Shown here piece after piece: positions 4,740 to 8,327 of a stretch of DNA of 8,327 nt. Below the pieces are notes generated by a model that worked only from the letters and a program-made list of their open reading frames with translations, ran no database searches and was not told the origin of the DNA. Each line of letters begins with the position of its first letter. Within the stretch, counting starts at the first letter, position 1. Source of the stretch: Nitrospirota bacterium (GTDB taxonomy: Bacteria; Nitrospirota; Nitrospiria; Nitrospirales; NS-4); assembly GCA_005877565.1 (NCBI GenBank), contig VBOK01000143.1:1-8327 (forward strand), given 5' to 3'. The position numbers and the translations under genes are program-made.

Positions 4740-6581
4740 TTAGATCGAATAGTGGAACTGGGGCTTGGCGCCGATCGCCTGGGCCAGCACGCCGCGCCGC
4801 TTCAATTCTTCGATGACCTGGTCGGCGATGGCCTCGAAGTCTTTCGGCCCGGCGAAGACCAGATCGGTGTCGGGCGGGGGCGCCTCCTCGCTCTTGGACA
4901 TGTGCACGGTGATGACAGGAGTCGGGTGGACGAGAGTCCGGATCGCCTGATGGTCGGCCCCTGCGAACGCGTTGGTCGTGGAGATCACGATCAGCCCCGT
5001 GTCCATCAACAGGCGCGCCACCTCGCCGAACCGCCGGACGATCTCGCCGGTGTCTTCCTCGGCCAGGTCCGCGTCGAGGCCGCGCCGGAGGTTGGCGCCA
5101 TCCAACAGATAGGCATGGCGGCCGTCCGCCACCAGCCGCACCTCGAGCTGGCGCGCCAGCATGGATTTGCCGGTGTGACGCTTGCCGGTGATGAGCACCA
5201 GGGCGTCGCGATGGCCGAAATGACGCGCACGATCTTCGGCGCCCACATCGCCCTTGACCCATGCGATGTCCCGGCGGCGGGCCTCTTCCCGCAGGACCGT
5301 ATGCTCGTCCTTGACCACTTCGGTGACGATACCGCCGCCGGATACATCGTACTGGTCCACTAAGACGAACCGGCCGGTGGCCTCGAAGTCGCTGTACAGG
5401 TCGAATGTAATGGGCGCCTTCGTGCGGATCGTCAGTTCGGCCACTTCGTTCCGGCCGACGCTCGTCTTGGTCTCACGGGCTGCCAAATCCATGGTGTCGA
5501 TGATCCGGTGCAGGGCGACGATCTCGCACTCCACTTCGCGGGTCGCCAGTCTCAATAAGTATTTCTTGCCGGCCTCCAGCGGGCGACGGCCCATCCAGAA
5601 CAGGTTGCACCGGAAGGCGGTGGAGACCAACGGGACCGAGTCCTCGTGCGAGGCGATCTCGCCCCGCATGATGAAGATCTGCTCGTCGAGCGTGATCCCC
5701 GTGGACTGTCCCGCCGTCGCTTCCGTCGGCACTGGCTCCACGTTGAAGGCCTCGATCGTCTTGATCATGGCGGATTTGTTCGAGGGGGAGAACACCAGCC
5801 GGTCGCCGACCCGGACCTTGCCAGTGGCGATGCGGCCGGCGATGATGCGCCGCGCGTCGAACTTGTAGACGTCCTGCACGGGAAACCGCAAGGGTTGCCG
5901 CTCCTGCGAGGCCTCTTTCCGGAACAGGCCAAGCGTCTCCAGCACCGTCGGGCCGGTGTACCACGGCATCTCCTCGCCCTGCCGCGCGATGTTGGCGCCC
6001 AGCTTCGCGCTGACCGGCACGAACCGTTCCGGCGTCACCTTGAGCAGCGCGAGGAACGCCCGGTACTCCTTCTCGATCGCCTCGAACACGTCCTGCCGGT
6101 AACCGACCAGGTCCATCTTGTTGACGATGACGGCCACCTGCCGAATGCCGAGCAGGGAAAGCAGATACCCGTGCTTCTTGGACTGCTCCTTGACGCCCTC
6201 GTGGGCGTCGATCACCAGGAGCGCCGCCTCGGCGCGCGCCGCGCCAGAGACCATGTTCTTGAGGAACTCCTTGTGGCCTGGCGCGTCGATGATGATGTAG
6301 TGGCGACCCTCCCACTTGAAGAACGTGCGGGCGGTGTCGATCGTGATGCCCTGCTCCTGTTCTTCCAGGAAGGCGTCGAAGAGGAAGGCGTACTCGAACT
6401 CCTTGCCCTGCCGGCGGCAGATGTCCCGGACCTTGTCGAGCTTGCCGTCGGGGAGCGAGCCGGTGTCAGCGTAGAGGCGCCCGAGCAGCGTGGACTTGCC
6501 ATGGTCCACGTGGCCGACGATGACGATGTTGAGATGTTCGCGGGCGCGCGGAGCGCTGGGGGCGAGCGTCGGCATGATCAC
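4740..6581 (-). CDS. cysNC: Sulfate adenylyltransferase GTPase subunit fused to a degenerate APS kinase domain
   Basis: A 613-residue fusion. The N-terminal part (about 15-435) is CysN, the elongation-factor-like GTPase that drives ATP sulfurylase with CysD. It shows G1 GHVDHGKST (23-31), the switch region QGITIDTART (77-86), DAPGH (99-103), NKMD (154-157) and SAK (191-193), then two beta-barrel domains. The C-terminal part (about 456-600) resembles CysC but is eroded. Its P-loop is GKRHTGKS (466-473) where GxSGSGKST is usual, DGDN is DGAN (494-497), the FISPF stretch is replaced by STTNAFAG (534-541), and the conserved KGLYxKAR region with the APS lid is missing, so the domain is about 150 residues long where 170-200 is usual. 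CysN activity is well supported; APS kinase activity is doubtful. The start is GTG at 6581, overlapping the cysD stop (GTGA), or the ATG at 6575. Confidence 0.93.
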   Translation of the reverse strand: MIMPTLAPSAPRAREHLNIVIVGHVDHGKSTLLGRLYADTGSLPDGKLDKVRDICRRQGKEFEYAFLFDAFLEEQEQGITIDTARTFFKWEGRHYIIIDAPGHKEFLKNMVSGAARAEAALLVIDAHEGVKEQSKKHGYLLSLLGIRQVAVIVNKMDLVGYRQDVFEAIEKEYRAFLALLKVTPERFVPVSAKLGANIARQGEEMPWYTGPTVLETLGLFRKEASQERQPLRFPVQDVYKFDARRIIAGRIATGKVRVGDRLVFSPSNKSAMIKTIEAFNVEPVPTEATAGQSTGITLDEQIFIMRGEIASHEDSVPLVSTAFRCNLFWMGRRPLEAGKKYLLRLATREVECEIVALHRIIDTMDLAARETKTSVGRNEVAELTIRTKAPITFDLYSDFEATGRFVLVDQYDVSGGGIVTEVVKDEHTVLREEARRRDIAWVKGDVGAEDRARHFGHRDALVLITGKRHTGKSMLARQLEVRLVADGRHAYLLDGANLRRGLDADLAEEDTGEIVRRFGEVARLLMDTGLIVISTTNAFAGADHQAIRTLVHPTPVITVHMSKSEEAPPPDTDLVFAGPKDFEAIADQVIEELKRRGVLAQAIGAKPQFHYSI

Positions 6582-7378
6582 ATGTACCCGTCTTTGCGGA
6601 GCAGCTCCATGCCGCGGCCTTCGTCCTGCGCGCGGCCTGAGCGCTCGGCCACCGTGGTGCTTCGCAGCTCCTCGATGATCTCGTCAACAGTTTTGGCCGT
6701 GGACTTGATCGGAAAGGTGCAGGGGGCGCAGCCCAGGCTCCGGTAGCGGGTCCCGTCGCCCTTGTCGAAGTAGAGGTCGATGATTGGGATGTTCTCGGCG
6801 CGGATGTACTCCCAGATGTTGATCTCAGTCCAGTCGAGCAGGGGATGGATCCGGATGTGCGTGCCCTCGGGGAAGGTGGTCTTGAACTGATCCCACAGTT
6901 CCGGGGGCTGCTCACGGAAGTCCCAATCGCCGTGCTTGTCCCTCGGCGAGAAGTAGCGCTCCTTGGCGCGCGTTCCTTCCTCGTCGGCCCGCACGCCCAG
7001 GATGATGCCGGTGTAGCCCTTCGCCGCGATCAGGTTTTTCATCCCATTGGTCTTGAGGGCGGTGCAGCAGGTGACGCGGCCCATGGTGTGGTTCATCCCC
7101 TGCGCCAGGGCTTCCGTGTTCATGCCGATGACCAGATTCAGCCGCCATTCGCGGGCGATCCGGTCCCGGTACTCGATCATGGCCGGGATCTTGTAGCTCG
7201 TGTCGATGTGGATCAGCGGAAAGGGGACATGGCCGAAGAACGCCTTGCGTACGAGCCAGAGGAGTACCGTGGAGTCCTTGCCCATGGACCAGAGCATCGC
7301 GAGGTGGTCGAAGTGCTTGTAGGCCTCGCGAAGAATATAGACGCTTTGGTCTTCGAGCTGGCGGAGATGGGAATCCAT
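6578..7378 (-). CDS. cysD: Sulfate adenylyltransferase small subunit (ATP sulfurylase)
   Basis: A 266-residue PP-loop (PAPS reductase-like fold) enzyme. With CysN it forms APS and pyrophosphate from ATP and sulfate in the cytosol. The PP-loop is SMGKDS (31-36, usually S(I/M)GKDS in CysD). Further family marks are the FPLIHIDTSYKIPAMIEYRD segment after it, the central GVRADEEGTRAKERYFSPRD, the IHPLLDWTEINIWEYI stretch, the GCAPCTFPI motif and the C-terminal GRxxDEGRGMELLRKDGYM signature. It is somewhat shorter than the roughly 300 residues of the E. coli protein, as in many non-enteric bacteria, with no internal damage. The gene lies 52 bases after cysH and overlaps cysNC, the usual cysHDN order. 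No strong ribosome site is seen before the ATG at 7378. Confidence 0.96.
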   Translation of the reverse strand: MDSHLRQLEDQSVYILREAYKHFDHLAMLWSMGKDSTVLLWLVRKAFFGHVPFPLIHIDTSYKIPAMIEYRDRIAREWRLNLVIGMNTEALAQGMNHTMGRVTCCTALKTNGMKNLIAAKGYTGIILGVRADEEGTRAKERYFSPRDKHGDWDFREQPPELWDQFKTTFPEGTHIRIHPLLDWTEINIWEYIRAENIPIIDLYFDKGDGTRYRSLGCAPCTFPIKSTAKTVDEIIEELRSTTVAERSGRAQDEGRGMELLRKDGYM

Positions 7379-7430
7379 AAGGCCTAGCGCCCGCGGCTTC
7401 CGTAGCGGCGAAGTCTTGGCTGAGCCGCGT
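7379..7430 (-). other. Short cysH-cysD spacer
   Basis: The 52 bases between the cysH stop and the cysD ATG hold no reading frame, no convincing promoter and no T-tailed hairpin. Only a weak 5-base-pair GCGGC/GCCGC pairing is visible. The simplest reading is an untranslated spacer inside the operon. It is the widest gap among the sulfur genes. Confidence 0.5.
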
Positions 7431-8135
7431 TCATTTGATGTGCAGCCCGCACTCGGTCTTGGCGAACCCGGCCCAGCGCCCGGCCCGGGAATCCTCGCCG
7501 GGCCGCACCGGGCGGGTGCAGTAGGTGCAGCCGATGCTCGGATAGTTCTGGTCGTGAAGCGGGTTGTAGGGAACCTCGTACAGCTTGATGTAGGTCCAGA
7601 CGTCCTCGGTCTTCCACCGGGCGAGCGGGTTGAACTTGACCAACCCGAACTTTGGGTCCCATTCGATCAGCTTGGCGTTCGCGCGCGTGGGTGACTGCTC
7701 GCGGCGGATGCCGGTGATCCAGGCCTTGTAACTTTTCAACGCGCGCGTCAGCGGTTCCACCTTCCGCTGGTTACAGCACTCGTCCGGCTGGCGCTCCCAG
7801 AGCTTGTCGCCGAACTTTTCGGCCTGCTGCTCCGGCGTGAGCAAGGACTTCACCTGGATCGGCGCGATGCCGTACCGCTGGATCAGCCGGTCCCGGGTCT
7901 CGTAGGTCTCCTTGAAGAGGAAGTCCGTGTCCAGATAGAGGATCGGCGTCTTCGGGTTGATCCGGTGGATCATGTCGATCAGGATGGCGTCCTCCGCGCC
8001 GAAGCTGCTGGCCAGCACGATATCCGGGTAATAGGTGCCGACCGCGTAGGTCAGGATGTCCTGCGGCGTCTGAGTCTCGAACGCCTCATTCAAAACCTGG
8101 AGCGTCTGCAGCTCGGCAGCGGAGGTGGTCGCCAT
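7431..8135 (-). CDS. cysH: Adenylylsulfate (APS) reductase, iron-sulfur type
   Basis: A 234-residue assimilatory reductase that turns APS into sulfite and AMP with thioredoxin-type electrons. The PP-loop-like fold begins with SSFGAEDAILIDM (43-55) and LYLDTDFLF (66-74). Two cysteine pairs, CC (120-121) and CxxC (203-206), are the ligand set for a [4Fe-4S] cluster. They mark the bacterial/plant APS-reducing group; PAPS-specific CysH of enteric bacteria lacks them. The catalytic cysteine is Cys229 in the C-terminal ECGLH (228-232). WITGIRREQSPTRA (139-152) is also diagnostic. The frame is open further upstream to the window edge, but that stretch overlaps the tusA-like gene and has no CysH homology. 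The ATG at 8135 has AAGGTGG (8146-8140) in front of it and shares one base with the tusA stop (TGATG). Confidence 0.96.
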   Translation of the reverse strand: MATTSAAELQTLQVLNEAFETQTPQDILTYAVGTYYPDIVLASSFGAEDAILIDMIHRINPKTPILYLDTDFLFKETYETRDRLIQRYGIAPIQVKSLLTPEQQAEKFGDKLWERQPDECCNQRKVEPLTRALKSYKAWITGIRREQSPTRANAKLIEWDPKFGLVKFNPLARWKTEDVWTYIKLYEVPYNPLHDQNYPSIGCTYCTRPVRPGEDSRAGRWAGFAKTECGLHIK

Positions 8136-8327
8136 CACACCACCTTCTCTACGGTTACCTTGTAGTAGCTCTCCGCCGGCACTTCCGAAATCACGTTCTG
8201 CCCGTCGTTGCGCAGGGACTGCGGGACGTTTTTGATCGGCTCGCCCGCGTCCAGCCAGACTTCCAGGACCTCGCCGGGTTCCATCATCTCCAGCTTCAGC
8301 TTCGTCTTGACGTAGTTGATCGGGCAC
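8135..8327 (-). CDS. TusA-family sulfur carrier protein (5' end outside window)
   Basis: The last 63 codons of a small TusA/SirA-like protein, read in the frame that starts at base 8326 with TGC CCG. The visible N-terminus CPINYVKTKLKLEMMEPGE corresponds to the start of the family's two-layer alpha/beta fold, with the sulfur-carrying cysteine followed by Pro. The usual CPxP is CPIN here. The remainder (VLEVWLDAGEPIKNVPQSL, then a VxxxVPAESYYKVTVEKVV ending) fits the whole domain, so only about 10 residues are missing. TusA-like proteins carry persulfide sulfur in the cytosol. Variants of this CPINYVKTK kind occur beside sulfite or nitrite reductase and sulfate assimilation genes, from memory of the family. 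Its TGA shares a base with the cysH ATG, so the two are translated together. It is too short for default reading-frame lists. Confidence 0.88.
   Translation of the reverse strand, partial: CPINYVKTKLKLEMMEPGEVLEVWLDAGEPIKNVPQSLRNDGQNVISEVPAESYYKVTVEKVV

Noticed and set aside
4443..5363. Plus-strand open frame (306 codons) opposite the TrpD-like gene and cysNC
   Set aside because: Antisense to two real genes, with no domain or ribosome site; composition is typical of a complementary-strand shadow.
5646..6746. Long plus-strand open frame (366 codons) opposite cysNC and cysD
   Set aside because: It is antisense to well-recognised genes in GC-rich DNA, its translation is rich in Arg, Asp, Val and His with no recognisable domain, and it crosses the cysNC/cysD junction. 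It is a shadow frame.
8136..8327. N-terminal extension of CysH to the window edge
   Set aside because: The frame is open but overlaps the TusA-like gene in another frame, the extra residues show no CysH homology, and ATG 8135 has a ribosome site and gives the normal family length.

Overview
The window is GC-rich bacterial DNA carrying one long minus-strand gene block (about 620 to the right edge) that faces a single plus-strand gene at the left edge. Two genes are cut by the window edges: anmK (5' end missing on the left) and a tusA-like gene (5' end missing on the right). There are no RNA genes, insertion sequences or CRISPR arrays. Gene content (assimilatory APS-type sulfate reduction, an Mrp ATPase, stand-alone PCP_red domains without any photosynthesis gene, and a secreted YVTN propeller) would suit a non-photosynthetic chemolithotroph or related lineage such as Nitrospirota or NC10. 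This placement is a low-confidence inference from gene types, not from any marker.

Right part, read on the minus strand from 8327 to 3322: tusA-like sulfur carrier, cysH (APS reductase with the CC...CxxC iron-sulfur signature), cysD (ATP sulfurylase small subunit), cysNC (ATP sulfurylase GTPase subunit fused to an APS-kinase-like domain), a TrpD-like phosphoribosyltransferase homologue, and an arsenate-reductase/low-molecular-weight phosphatase. Stops and starts overlap at tusA/cysH, cysD/cysNC and trpD-like/arsC, and the cysNC/trpD-like gap is 6 bases. The set therefore looks like one operon. CysD and CysN make APS from sulfate and ATP, CysH reduces APS to sulfite, and the TusA-like protein may carry sulfur onward. 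The APS kinase domain of CysNC is badly eroded, which fits a pathway that reduces APS directly and does not need PAPS.

Middle part, 3321 to 620: a 75-base gap holds a good promoter candidate (TTGACA, 18-base spacer, extended -10). It is followed by an Mrp/NBP35-type iron-sulfur ATPase, a zinc-ribbon protein with two tandem PCP_red domains, and a predicted secreted seven-bladed YVTN propeller. These three are tightly spaced (a 12-base gap, then an overlapping stop and start) and probably form a second transcript, possibly with read-through from the sulfur operon.

Left part: between the convergent ends of the propeller gene and anmK lie two adjacent perfect inverted repeats (577-594 and 598-619) that look like a dispersed palindromic element or a two-way transcription end. 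anmK (anhydro-N-acetylmuramic acid kinase, cell-wall recycling) is unrelated to the sulfur genes.

The most interesting points are the degenerate APS kinase domain next to an APS-type reductase, the TrpD-like protein without the usual glycine-rich loop inside a sulfate operon, and the uncharacterised Mrp / double PCP_red / propeller unit.
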